From: CAZONU01 sp965370045
GTDB taxonomy: Bacteria > Planctomycetota > SZUA-567 > JAKLDR01
Length of the DNA: 45,492 bases
NCBI GenBank assembly: GCA_965370045.1
Contig: CBDUSI010000024.1
Coordinates: 1-45,492, forward strand
Direction: 5' to 3'
Position numbers and translations under genes: made by a program. Within the stretch, counting starts at the first letter, position 1. Every line of letters starts with the position of its first letter. The notes under the pieces were generated by a model that did not search any database, was not told where the DNA came from, and saw nothing but the letters and a program-made list of their open reading frames with translations. Positions 32,974-40,755 of this stretch are shown piece by piece.

Positions 32974-33687
32974 ATGGCGAAGAAGAGGCCCAAGCCCAGG
33001 CCCAAGACCAAGTGGGATCGGTTCCATGCGGCGCATACCGCTCAGATAGCGCATAGCTGCACCGCTGCGGCGCTGATGTACTGTGCGGGTGGGGTCGACC
33101 GGCCGACCCCCTCGACGGTAAAGGCTCTCGGGGCCAACTGGATGAGCGTCTTGAAGAAATGCTTTGCCGCGTATGAGGACACCTACAGCCGTGACTGGAG
33201 GGCGGTGGGTCTGCGGCTTTGGCCCCGCGGGTATCACGTTCAGGGGTGCTCGGGCACGGACCCGCTGGACGCGTTCAACAACTGGGCCAAGGAGCGCGAA
33301 CCCGGCGCGGTGCTCGGGGGTGGGCTAGAGGTAATAAGGAAGCATGTCCGCGACCTGGAGAATCTCCTGATCGCCGTCCGAGGCCGAGCTGCGGACGCGA
33401 CCGATCAGGAGAAGCAGGACGGCCAGCGCGCCGAGCGTCACTATTCCGCGGAGCCGCCGCCGGTACCCGCTCCACCCGATGGCGCAGTGTGGACCCAACC
33501 GGAGATCGACATCCTGCGCGCGCTCAAGGGCAAGTTGCTCAGCACCTGTGATCTGGCCGCGGCGGTCCACAAGTCAGAGAGCGCCGTCAAGAAGCACCTG
33601 CCCAAGCTGAAGACTGCCCATGCGATCAAGGCGTCCGGCAAGGGATACATCCGCCCCGATGCGCCGCCCTGGGGCCCCGCTGAATAG
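32974..33687 (+). CDS. Protein with C-terminal winged helix, element replication/regulation region
   Basis: This is a 237-residue protein. The N-terminus is basic (MAKKRPKPRPKTKWDR), the middle part is unknown with several Trp and Cys residues, and residues of about 170-230 form a winged helix-turn-helix: WTQPEIDILRALKGKLLSTC, then DLAAAVHKSESAVKKHLPKL and a basic wing KASGKGYIRPD. This fits a DNA-binding regulator or a replication accessory protein. GAGGAC lies before the ATG. It is followed by a weaker promoter and the replication gene block. No enzyme motif is seen. Confidence 0.7.
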   Translation: MAKKRPKPRPKTKWDRFHAAHTAQIAHSCTAAALMYCAGGVDRPTPSTVKALGANWMSVLKKCFAAYEDTYSRDWRAVGLRLWPRGYHVQGCSGTDPLDAFNNWAKEREPGAVLGGGLEVIRKHVRDLENLLIAVRGRAADATDQEKQDGQRAERHYSAEPPPVPAPPDGAVWTQPEIDILRALKGKLLSTCDLAAAVHKSESAVKKHLPKLKTAHAIKASGKGYIRPDAPPWGPAE

Positions 33688-33723
33688 CTGACCTAGCGGT
33701 ACTATTTCGGCACTATACCGGTC

Positions 33724-33757
33724 TGGACTTCACTCCGCTCGCGACTCATACTGTATG
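33724..33757 (+). promoter_or_regulatory. Possible promoter with overlapping palindrome
   Basis: TGGACT (33724-33729) and CATACT (33747-33752) are 17 bp apart, each 4 of 6 to consensus. The -10 lies in the palindrome CATAC-T-GTATG (33747-33757), which could be a repressor site for the replication genes. Confidence 0.4.
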
Positions 33758-33771
33758 CGAAGGGAGCGGAA

Positions 33772-34233
33772 ATGGCCGGCAGGCACTCAAAATCTCAAAC
33801 TCGGCGCACCGGCGCGGATGGGCAAGTGGCTTGCCGGCCAGACCCCGTCCGCGCCGGTAGTCATTCTATCCCTGATCGCCTGGAGGGTCGCCGGCGTCCC
33901 TGCCACCTCCGGGACAACGTGCTCGATGAGTTGGGCAGCGCGGTAAGCGATGCTGAGTTCCGGATGTTAAGCGTGGCTGCCCGCTGCCAGGGCGAGGATG
34001 AAGTCGCATGGCCCGGCAACGGCTATGCAGCGGAGAAGGGCGGCAAGTCAGGGCGCGCTGCCCGGCGGGTCTTCGCGCGCCTTCGCGAGCGCGATATCAT
34101 CTCGGTTTCGGCGCGCTTCAACGAGGCGGGCAAGCAGGTCTCGAACCTCTACTCGATCAACTACTCGGTGTTGGAGCGCTTGGCCAGAAATGGCCAGGGT
34201 ACCCGGACAGAACTGTCCGGGTCTTCCTTATAG
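33772..34233 (+). CDS. Winged-helix replication initiation-like protein
   Basis: This 153-residue protein begins with a basic segment, then has a winged-helix domain at about residues 50-135: LDELGSAVSDAEFRMLSVAA, WPGNGYAAEKGGKSGRAARR, VFARLRERDIISVSARF and a final strand SNLYSINYSVLERL. This is the layout of the HTH domain at the start of many phage replication proteins (O-like/DnaD-like, HTH_36 type). GGGAGCGGAA precedes the ATG. Its product probably recruits the helicase encoded two genes later. The end overlaps the next frame by 44 bases, and the two may once have been one protein. Confidence 0.72.
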   Translation: MAGRHSKSQTRRTGADGQVACRPDPVRAGSHSIPDRLEGRRRPCHLRDNVLDELGSAVSDAEFRMLSVAARCQGEDEVAWPGNGYAAEKGGKSGRAARRVFARLRERDIISVSARFNEAGKQVSNLYSINYSVLERLARNGQGTRTELSGSSL

Positions 34234-34612
34234 AGAAATAAGAAACCTAGAAGAGCAATGCCCCCTGAACAAGACCATTCTTGGCCAAGTCGCCCGCGAG
34301 GCGCGTGTAGACCTTGCTCTGGTGCTCAAGGTCGGCCGCAAGGTCGCCGGCCCGGACCTGGGCGCTTGGGTGTGGCTGGTCGCGGCCCTCCTCAAGACTG
34401 CCGACGACAAGCCAGAGACCCCGGGCGCTTATTTCCGCACGCTGGCCCAGCGAGCCCGGACCGACCTGCCTCAGGAGTTCTATGACGCTGCCAAGGCCCG
34501 CCTCCGCGCCGCGGAAGCGCCTGCCTCCGGCGGGAACGGGATCGGCGGCCACGCTGGCCCCGAGCGCATCGGCGACATCATCAACCGCATGGAGGTTTCA
34601 CGTGAAACTTGA
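34190..34612 (+). CDS. Replication accessory protein of the element (start uncertain)
   Basis: This 140-residue frame is certain from about 34235 on: YREIRNLEEQCPLNKTILGQ, VDLALVLKVGRKVAGPDLGA, then a helical stretch to INRMEVSRET. The start is a guess (ATG 34190, inside the preceding gene); no good ribosome binding site is present. Such short proteins between a winged-helix initiator and a DnaB-type helicase are often helicase loaders or the C-terminal part of the initiator. A natural or artefactual frame change near 34190-34233 would fuse it to the preceding gene. It overlaps dnaB by 11 bases. Confidence 0.6.
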   Translation: MARVPGQNCPGLPYREIRNLEEQCPLNKTILGQVAREARVDLALVLKVGRKVAGPDLGAWVWLVAALLKTADDKPETPGAYFRTLAQRARTDLPQEFYDAAKARLRAAEAPASGGNGIGGHAGPERIGDIINRMEVSRET

Positions 34613-35954
34613 AACCGTCGACCGGCTTCCTCCGCAGGCCGTCGAGATGGAAACCCACGTGCTTGGCGCTGCCTTGCTCGACCGCGACGCGGCGGGTGCG
34701 GTCTTTGAACTCCTCAAGTCAGCTGATTTCTACCGCGACGCGCACCAGACCATTTTCCAAGTCGCGCTGGAGCTCTACGACCGTGAGCAAACCCTGGACC
34801 AGGCCCTGCTCCGCGAGGAGCTCAAGGCCCGCGATCTCCTGGAGGAGGTCGGCGGCGTCAGCTACCTGGCCGAGCTGGTCGGCTCCGTGCCCACTACCGC
34901 GCACGTCGAGCAGTATGCGGCGCTGGTCAAGGACCGCGCCCTGGCCCGCCGTGTGATTGCCGCAGCGACCGACACGGTGCGGGCGGGCTACGCGCCCGGC
35001 GTGCAAGGTTATGAGCTGCTGGCGGAGGCCGAGGCCCGGCTCTTCAAGGTCGGCGCGTCCACCGCTGGCGAGGTTCACGACGTTCGCCAGCTGCTCCACG
35101 ACGTTTTCCGCCAGCTTGAAGCCGCCCGCGAGGCCGGCGGCGCGCCGGCAGGTATCGCCACCGGGTTCCGCGCTTGGGATAGCCTTACCGGCGGCCTGCA
35201 GCGTGAGGAACTGGTCATCCTGGCCGCGAGGCCGTCGATGGGCAAGACGAGCCTCGCGCTTAACGTTGCCGCCAACGTGGCCGCGGCGGGCACGCCCGTC
35301 GCCGTCTTTAGCCTGGAGGTCAGTGCCGGCCAGGTGGCCCGCAACCTTGCCGCCTCGATCGCGCGTGTCGACTCGCGCGGTCTGCGCACCGGCATGATCC
35401 CCGACGACGATTGGGATCGGCTTGTGAATATCGGCTTCGCGCAGCTCCGTAAGTTGCCCATCTTCATCGATGCCTACAAATCTTCGCCGGAGGTCACGCG
35501 GCTTCGCGCTCGCGCGCGCCGTCTGGTGTCCAAGCAACGCGTGGGCCTGGTCGTCGTCGACTACCTCCAGCTCCTTCACGGCCCGGCCGAGCTGGCCCGG
35601 CAATCCCGCGAGCGCGAGGTCAGTTTTGTGAGCTCCAGTCTCAAGGGCTTGGCTCGCGAGCTGGGCGTTCCCGTCCTGGCCTGTTGCCAGCTCAACCGCC
35701 AGGTCGAGGCCCGCGCGGATAAGCGCCCGCAGCTTTCCGACCTGCGAGAAAGCGGCGCCATCGAGCAGGACGCCGACCTGGTTCTACTGCTCCACCGGCC
35801 GGGAATATACAAGAGTCCGCCGGACCTTGATGCGCCGGCGACCGTGCGGGTCGCCAAGAATCGCAACGGCCCGACCGATGAATTCCAACTGACGTTCCTG
35901 CGCCGCTTCCTGCGCTTCGAGGATTACGCGCCGGCGCATGGAGCTGACCGATGA
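34602..35954 (+). CDS. dnaB: Replicative DNA helicase, DnaB-like
   Basis: This is a 450-residue helicase. The N-terminal DnaB domain spans about residues 8-110 (PPQAVEMETHVLGAALLDRD), followed by a linker and the RecA-like motor with Walker A ARPSMGKTSLALN, Walker B LVVVDYLQLL, the arginine-finger region and a typical end (ESGAIEQDADLVLLLHRPG). It is of normal length, so a hexameric 5'-3' helicase is expected. GTG 34602 lies five bases after GGAGGT, which decides the start. Presence in the element means that it can replicate on its own once excised. Chromosomal dnaB is presumably elsewhere; this copy is phage- or plasmid-type by context. Confidence 0.92.
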   Translation: MKLETVDRLPPQAVEMETHVLGAALLDRDAAGAVFELLKSADFYRDAHQTIFQVALELYDREQTLDQALLREELKARDLLEEVGGVSYLAELVGSVPTTAHVEQYAALVKDRALARRVIAAATDTVRAGYAPGVQGYELLAEAEARLFKVGASTAGEVHDVRQLLHDVFRQLEAAREAGGAPAGIATGFRAWDSLTGGLQREELVILAARPSMGKTSLALNVAANVAAAGTPVAVFSLEVSAGQVARNLAASIARVDSRGLRTGMIPDDDWDRLVNIGFAQLRKLPIFIDAYKSSPEVTRLRARARRLVSKQRVGLVVVDYLQLLHGPAELARQSREREVSFVSSSLKGLARELGVPVLACCQLNRQVEARADKRPQLSDLRESGAIEQDADLVLLLHRPGIYKSPPDLDAPATVRVAKNRNGPTDEFQLTFLRRFLRFEDYAPAHGADR

Positions 35955-36055
35955 CATTTCGCAATTCCCCGGCCCACGTTGGCGGTCGGCTTCTCTCAGT
36001 CTTCACACCGCCCCGTCGCCCGGTCGTCCCGGGCGAGGAGCCGGGTCCAACTTGA
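35951..36055 (+). CDS. Possible 34-residue peptide overlapping dnaB
   Basis: The ATG overlaps the dnaB stop (ATGA), and GGAGCTG lies upstream. The product begins MTFRNSPAHVGG and is Pro/Arg-rich. There is no family. It may simply be an accident of a GC-rich gap: the 130 bases after it hold nothing I can name. Confidence 0.25.
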   Translation: MTFRNSPAHVGGRLLSVFTPPRRPVVPGEEPGPT

Positions 36056-36185
36056 ACGTCCGGCCTCGGGCGTTCTCCTGCGGCGTTCGCGGAAGTGAGG
36101 AGGTCGGTGGCGAGCGCTGTCCGGCCGGCCCGGTCCGCCCGAGGCCATTACTTTTTTCAGTGCTCGACGAGAAAGGAACAGGATC

Positions 36186-37481
36186 ATGACAAAACTGCTT
36201 TCGTTACTTGAAGGGGCCAGCCAGGAGTGGGTGCTGAGTCGCGAGCGTTTGGACGCGCTCGCGGACATCGATGTCCCGGACTTCAACGCCGCCAACAAGA
36301 AGCGCCTGGAGGGCAAGCTGGACCCGCTGGAGTCGATCTACCGCGTCGAGGACGGTGTCGCCGTGATCGACGTGGTGGGTGACATATTCAAAACAACGCC
36401 CTGGATTTACCAGGCGTTGGGCATCCCGGCGGCCAGCACCGCGAAGATCGGCGAGGCGCTGGACTGGGCAATGTCCGAGGGCGGCGTCAAGGCCATCCTG
36501 TTGCACGTCGACTCGCCCGGCGGCCAGGTGTCGGGGGTTGCCGCGCTGGCCGATCACGTTTACGACCTCGCCCGCACCGGCGAGAAACCGGTGCACGCCT
36601 ACATCTCGGACTGCGGCACGTCGGCGGCGTACTGGATCGCCAGCCAGGCATCGCGGCTCACCGCCGGACAGACGGCGCGCGTGGGTTCCATCGGCGTCTA
36701 CTCCGTGATCTTCGACCGGTCGAAGCAGGCCGAGGACATGGGCGTCAAGGTCCACGTGGTCGGCTCCGGTGAGCACAAAGGCGCTGGCGTGCCAGGTTCC
36801 GTTGTCAGCGCTGAGCAGCTCGCGGCGATGCGCGAGACGGTCCAGGCCCTCGCGGACATATTCGCCGCCGACGTCGAACGCGGCCGGAAATTCACCTGCG
36901 CCGATGAGGCCGATGAGGTGCTGAGTGGCCGGGTTTGGATGGCCGGCCGCGCTAAAGAACTCGGGCTTCTCGACGGTGTCGAGTCGTCCGGCGATGCCAT
37001 CTGGAGTGTCCGGGGCGCGGCAAGCGCGCGCGACCCGAAGATGCGGGCGCACATCGCCGCCGCAGCCACCAAGGCGGCCGATGTCGCCAAGGAAAAGGCG
37101 GACAACTGGATGTCCAAGGTCAAGAGCTACCAGCACGCGCACCGCTGCAGCTTCGGCGAAGCCCGCAAGGCTATCGACTCGCGGGACGACGGCCGTAGCC
37201 ATCACGCCTGGTTGAAAGAGCAGGCCGGGCTCCATGCTGAGATAGCCAGAACCCAGAGCGAGATAGAGGCCGCCCAAAGAACCCGCGCCAAGATGCTGGC
37301 CGACCCGGAGGTCTCGCGGCTCGTCGCCGCCAAGAATCTGAATCCCTGGCTGGCCGCCTGTCGCGCTGTCCAGTCTGAAAAGAAATGCACGTTCATGGTG
37401 GCTTGCCGCATCGTCGACGCAAAAGACGATGGCGCCCTTCACCAGGGTTACGTCGAAGCCGCCAACAAAAAGGAGAAATGA
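36186..37481 (+). CDS. S49 (SppA/phage prohead type) serine protease with repeated C-terminal motif
   Basis: This 431-residue protein has a protease core at about residues 55-285 with the S49 signs: AILLHVDSPGGQVSG, catalytic Ser146 in DCGTSAAYWIAS and Lys198 in GSGEHKGAG. Single-domain S49 proteases of this length are typical of phage head assembly, where they cut scaffold and capsid. Here no capsid gene follows. The C-terminal 130 residues hold two copies of a motif (RCSFGEARKAIDSRDDGRSH and KCTFMVACRIVDAKDDGALH) of unknown role. AAAGGAACAGGA precedes the ATG. It starts a tight run of four genes. Confidence 0.88.
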   Translation: MTKLLSLLEGASQEWVLSRERLDALADIDVPDFNAANKKRLEGKLDPLESIYRVEDGVAVIDVVGDIFKTTPWIYQALGIPAASTAKIGEALDWAMSEGGVKAILLHVDSPGGQVSGVAALADHVYDLARTGEKPVHAYISDCGTSAAYWIASQASRLTAGQTARVGSIGVYSVIFDRSKQAEDMGVKVHVVGSGEHKGAGVPGSVVSAEQLAAMRETVQALADIFAADVERGRKFTCADEADEVLSGRVWMAGRAKELGLLDGVESSGDAIWSVRGAASARDPKMRAHIAAAATKAADVAKEKADNWMSKVKSYQHAHRCSFGEARKAIDSRDDGRSHHAWLKEQAGLHAEIARTQSEIEAAQRTRAKMLADPEVSRLVAAKNLNPWLAACRAVQSEKKCTFMVACRIVDAKDDGALHQGYVEAANKKEK

Positions 37482-37482
37482 A

Positions 37483-38007
37483 ATGCCGAAAAACCTGAGT
37501 GCCGCAGTAGACAAAGCCTTGGCCGCGGAGGCCAAGAAGAAGGAGGATTTTGCGGCCGCTGATCGGGAGGCCGCGCGGGCGGACGCCAAGGCGAAGCGAA
37601 AGGCCGATATTGCGGCCGGCTTGGCGGCGGTGGACAAGGACCAGGAGGCCCAGAGTGCGCGGGTTGAGGTAGATATTGCCTGCCGCAAAAAAGAGGCTGC
37701 GCGCGCGCGTGAGCACGGCCTCTTGCGTGCCTGGGTTGCGGAGACGGCGGTCCATGATGGCGCGCCCCACGGGCATTTCCCCGCCTTCGCCCATTCCCTG
37801 GTCTTGCGTGTCGAGGCCCGGGCCGCCGAACTCGGCTTAAAGCCCGAGCCCGGGGACCTGCCTGAGCTGGTCAGTCGGCTGGTCGACGTCCCGATGTTTA
37901 ACGCCGCGCGCCGGGACGCCGAGGAGCTGCTGGCGAAACCCGGCTGCCGCGTCAAGGTGATCCTGGAGGCCGCCGGCCGGTGGTCTCGTCTTTCGGAGGG
38001 CCTGTGA
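37483..38007 (+). CDS. Hypothetical coiled-coil protein after the S49 protease
   Basis: This is a 174-residue protein. Residues 1-90 are an Ala/Lys/Glu-rich helix (LAAEAKKKEDFAAADREAAR), probably coiled coil, and residues of about 95-174 form a small globular part (AFAHSLVLRVEARAAELGLK). AGGAG lies seven bases before the ATG, one base after the protease stop. A scaffold-like helix beside an S49 protease recalls capsid assembly modules, in which the scaffold is the protease substrate; this is inference only. It overlaps the next gene by TGATG. Confidence 0.7.
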   Translation: MPKNLSAAVDKALAAEAKKKEDFAAADREAARADAKAKRKADIAAGLAAVDKDQEAQSARVEVDIACRKKEAARAREHGLLRAWVAETAVHDGAPHGHFPAFAHSLVLRVEARAAELGLKPEPGDLPELVSRLVDVPMFNAARRDAEELLAKPGCRVKVILEAAGRWSRLSEGL

Positions 38008-38366
38008 TGCCGGACATTTTTTCTGTCCTTGCGGACAAAAAGAAGAAGGCGGTCGAGCGGCCAGGTCGCGTCGCGGCCCGGTGGGATTCCCGCTTTCGCG
38101 ATTTGCTGGTGGACGCGGGGCCTCAAAAAGCGTTGGGCTGGTGGCGCTGCTGGAATGGATTTTACGCGCCCGCTGCCGCTGCGTTGATCGCCCACGATCC
38201 CTACCTGCCGGAGGCCGAGCTGATCGCACTTGCGGAGGCCGCCGAGAAGCAGCTCGGGAACGTCTTGGAGAGGTCCGTGCCGCCGGTCAAGCTGCTTGCC
38301 GCCGGCGCGCGCTGGTCAATCCACTACGCCCAGAAGCGCATCAAACACCTGGGCAAGGGGAAATAG
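38007..38366 (+). CDS. Hypothetical protein (119 residues)
   Basis: The ATG overlaps the previous stop and follows GGAGGG. The product is a small, mainly helical, basic protein (MPDIFSVLADKKKKAVERPG, then LGWWRCWNGFYAPAAAALIA). No family is recognised. The tight coupling on both sides shows that it works with the proteins before and after it. Confidence 0.68.
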   Translation: MPDIFSVLADKKKKAVERPGRVAARWDSRFRDLLVDAGPQKALGWWRCWNGFYAPAAAALIAHDPYLPEAELIALAEAAEKQLGNVLERSVPPVKLLAAGARWSIHYAQKRIKHLGKGK

Positions 38367-38367
38367 G

Positions 38368-40458
38368 ATGACTGTCTCCATTGACCTGCCCGCCTTCAGC
38401 CTGGTCCAGAAGGCCGGCGGGGTGCGCTTCTACCGCGGCAGCAGCGACAGGTCCGAGGTGTGGGATCCTGATGCGCCTCTTTACGGCTCCGGGCGCGTTG
38501 AGGAGTTCCGGTCGCACGACGCCGTGAACTGGCAGCGCGACCCGCGTTACCGCGTGGTCACGGTGACCTCCGGCCGCGATTCGCAGCCCGGCCGGGCCAG
38601 CCTGGTCTGTCTCAGCGCGGGGTCATCTGGCGCTCCGCAGTCCCGGCCCAATGCCATCACCCTGGGCGAGGACGCCGTCCCGAACGGTTACGGCACCATG
38701 GCGCACCCGCCGAACCTCTACCCTTACGACTGGGTCAAGATCGCGCTGGTCAACAAGCCCGACGATCCGGAGACGGCGGAGCGGATTATATTCGTCGGCC
38801 TGGTCGTGGAATTCGCTCTCGCGCTGGCCACGTCCACGTGGAAGGTGCGCTGTCTGGACGTGCGCCACATGCTGTCCGCCTCTATCGTGCGCGGCGTCAG
38901 CCACTACGGGCCGGGTGTGCAGGATTACAAGTGGAGCCGAGCTCTGCCGGTGTTCAATGCCAGCGGACTGCCGGACCGCTACGCTGGCGAGGACGCCAAG
39001 CCGGCCTTCACTAATCCGGGCAACCCCGCGCCCGCCGCGGCGGACACGGCCCAGTGGTGGAAGCGTGGCCACATTTGGAATTACCTCCGACATCACTTCT
39101 GGGCGTCGCCTCCGCGCGACGCCGACGCCGACTATCGGCTTACCCCCGTTCTTGACTACATCCGATGGCCCGAGGCCTCCGAGAATGGCTTTGGCGCGTT
39201 CATGTTTGCCGACGATTCCGGGCGTTCAAACATTTGGCCGCACCTGCCGCTGGGGGGGATGACCCTGGCCGGGGCGCTGGACGTCCTGGTGGTGAAGCGC
39301 GGCGACTACGGCTGGGGCCTGCAGTTTGCCGCGAAAGGCAGACCGACGCTCTACACCTACGGCACCGGCGGGGCGTCGCTTGACAAGAAACAGCGTGCTT
39401 TGACAGTGCGCTGGGGCGATCTGGATACCGACGTTGACGTGGCCAAGAGCGAATTGCCCGGCGGACACCTGGTATTCTCGGCGGCCGGCGTGCGCAATAA
39501 GGTGGTCGGCTACGGCGACCCCAAGCGCTACGACATCAGCTTTGACACGATCTCCGGCACGCTGGCCAAGGGCTGGCCTTCCGGGTATAGCAGTGATTTC
39601 CGGGACCTGGACTACGCCGACCAGGTCCTCGGCGTCGAGCTTCCCTCGGTCTATCGCCGGTGGGTGGTGCCCGACAATCTTAACTGGGTCGAGAGTTTCG
39701 GCATGGTCGGGGACATGCTCCGCCAGCACGTTGCCGGCGCGGTGCTCAACAGCTACGACGCGGCCACCGAGGAGGCCTCCGGGAAGTTGGTGCGCCTCGG
39801 TTACCGCGTGGAGCGCTCCACGGACGGAATAAACTGGACGGATTGTCCCAAGGCGTTCAAGGGCAGCCTGCTGTCCGACCGGATCGGGGTGCTGCTGACC
39901 ACGGGCGCACGCATTGACAGAAACTGGTGCACCGGTGTGCCCGAGTCGTCCTGGAGCTGGGACCGGGCCGGCGACAAGGAAGCGTACGACATTCACCTGA
40001 CCGTCTCCGTGGTGGTCGCCGAGCGTCTCAGCGCATCGAGCGCGGCGGTCGCTAACGGCTGGCCGCTTCTGGAGATGCTGCGCATCGACGAGGGCTACAA
40101 GTATATGGCGCGTCGCTCTTGCTATCTTATGGGGGCGGATGACATTCCCCTGCTTGATGGCGGCAGCCTTGCCGAGTTCGGGCCCACCGCCGACGACGTT
40201 ATCCGGGACGACACCTCCGAGCTGACCGCGTTGGCGACGCGGCTTCGTAACCAGGTGGGGTATCCGTACTGGACGGGGTCGCTGGTGCTCACCGGGCTGC
40301 GCGACGTTCGCCCGGGCGATTTCATCGAGAAGATACGCGCCGGCGGGGTGACCGTGGCCGACGCCAACACCCGACCGGACGTTCCCCTCTACGCGGTGGT
40401 CCGCGAGGTGAGCTGGAACCCCGAGGGGCAGACCACCACCCTGCGGGTGGGGGAGTAG
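38368..40458 (+). CDS. Large hypothetical protein, possibly tail-hub-like
   Basis: At 696 residues this is the largest protein of the element. AAGGGGA precedes the ATG, two bases after the previous gene. It is rich in strands and Trp/Tyr, with no signal peptide or membrane helix. Its last part (RDVRPGDFIEKIRAGG, then YAVVREVSWNPEGQTTTLRV) resembles the end of phage baseplate-hub proteins, in which a strand pair ends in T-L-x-[VL]-G. The resemblance is weak and other structural proteins would fit. I recognise no enzyme motif. Lack of other tail genes makes a complete virion from this element alone unlikely. Confidence 0.7.
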   Translation: MTVSIDLPAFSLVQKAGGVRFYRGSSDRSEVWDPDAPLYGSGRVEEFRSHDAVNWQRDPRYRVVTVTSGRDSQPGRASLVCLSAGSSGAPQSRPNAITLGEDAVPNGYGTMAHPPNLYPYDWVKIALVNKPDDPETAERIIFVGLVVEFALALATSTWKVRCLDVRHMLSASIVRGVSHYGPGVQDYKWSRALPVFNASGLPDRYAGEDAKPAFTNPGNPAPAAADTAQWWKRGHIWNYLRHHFWASPPRDADADYRLTPVLDYIRWPEASENGFGAFMFADDSGRSNIWPHLPLGGMTLAGALDVLVVKRGDYGWGLQFAAKGRPTLYTYGTGGASLDKKQRALTVRWGDLDTDVDVAKSELPGGHLVFSAAGVRNKVVGYGDPKRYDISFDTISGTLAKGWPSGYSSDFRDLDYADQVLGVELPSVYRRWVVPDNLNWVESFGMVGDMLRQHVAGAVLNSYDAATEEASGKLVRLGYRVERSTDGINWTDCPKAFKGSLLSDRIGVLLTTGARIDRNWCTGVPESSWSWDRAGDKEAYDIHLTVSVVVAERLSASSAAVANGWPLLEMLRIDEGYKYMARRSCYLMGADDIPLLDGGSLAEFGPTADDVIRDDTSELTALATRLRNQVGYPYWTGSLVLTGLRDVRPGDFIEKIRAGGVTVADANTRPDVPLYAVVREVSWNPEGQTTTLRVGE

Positions 40459-40460
40459 AG

Positions 40461-40700
40461 ATGTCGAGCGTATCTGAGGGTGTTATTGTGAGCCTGCCGC
40501 CGGGGGCGCTGCTCGATGAGGCTGCGCTGGCTGCGGCGCTGGGCGTGACTGATCGCACGATTCGGAACATGAGCCGGCGCGGCGAGCTGCCGCCGCCGGT
40601 GAAATTCGCCGGCCGCTCCACGTGGCTGAGTGACCGGATCATGGCTCGTTTCGAGGAGCTGGCCGAGCGCGCAGCGGAGAATCCTACCGCCGCCTCTTGA
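40461..40700 (+). CDS. AlpA/MerR-like excisionase
   Basis: This 79-residue protein has a winged helix of the HTH_17/AlpA type: LLDEAALAAALGVTDRTIRN, MSRRGELPPPVKFAGRSTWL, then SDRIMARFEELAE. It lies two bases after the large protein, with GGGGGAG upstream, and 55 bases before the integrase, the usual place for a recombination directionality factor. It probably bends DNA at the att arms to favour excision and may also regulate transcription. Confidence 0.82.
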   Translation: MSSVSEGVIVSLPPGALLDEAALAAALGVTDRTIRNMSRRGELPPPVKFAGRSTWLSDRIMARFEELAERAAENPTAAS

Positions 40701-40755
40701 CACCGCGCGGCCGACTGAGTAGTGTCCCCGATCTTGGGGGGAGAGAGGAGCGGAG

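Noticed and set aside
35938..36189. 83-codon frame after dnaB
   Set aside because: It begins inside dnaB, is Pro/Arg-rich and overlaps the ribosome binding site of the protease gene; the 34-codon frame starting at 35951 is a slightly better candidate.
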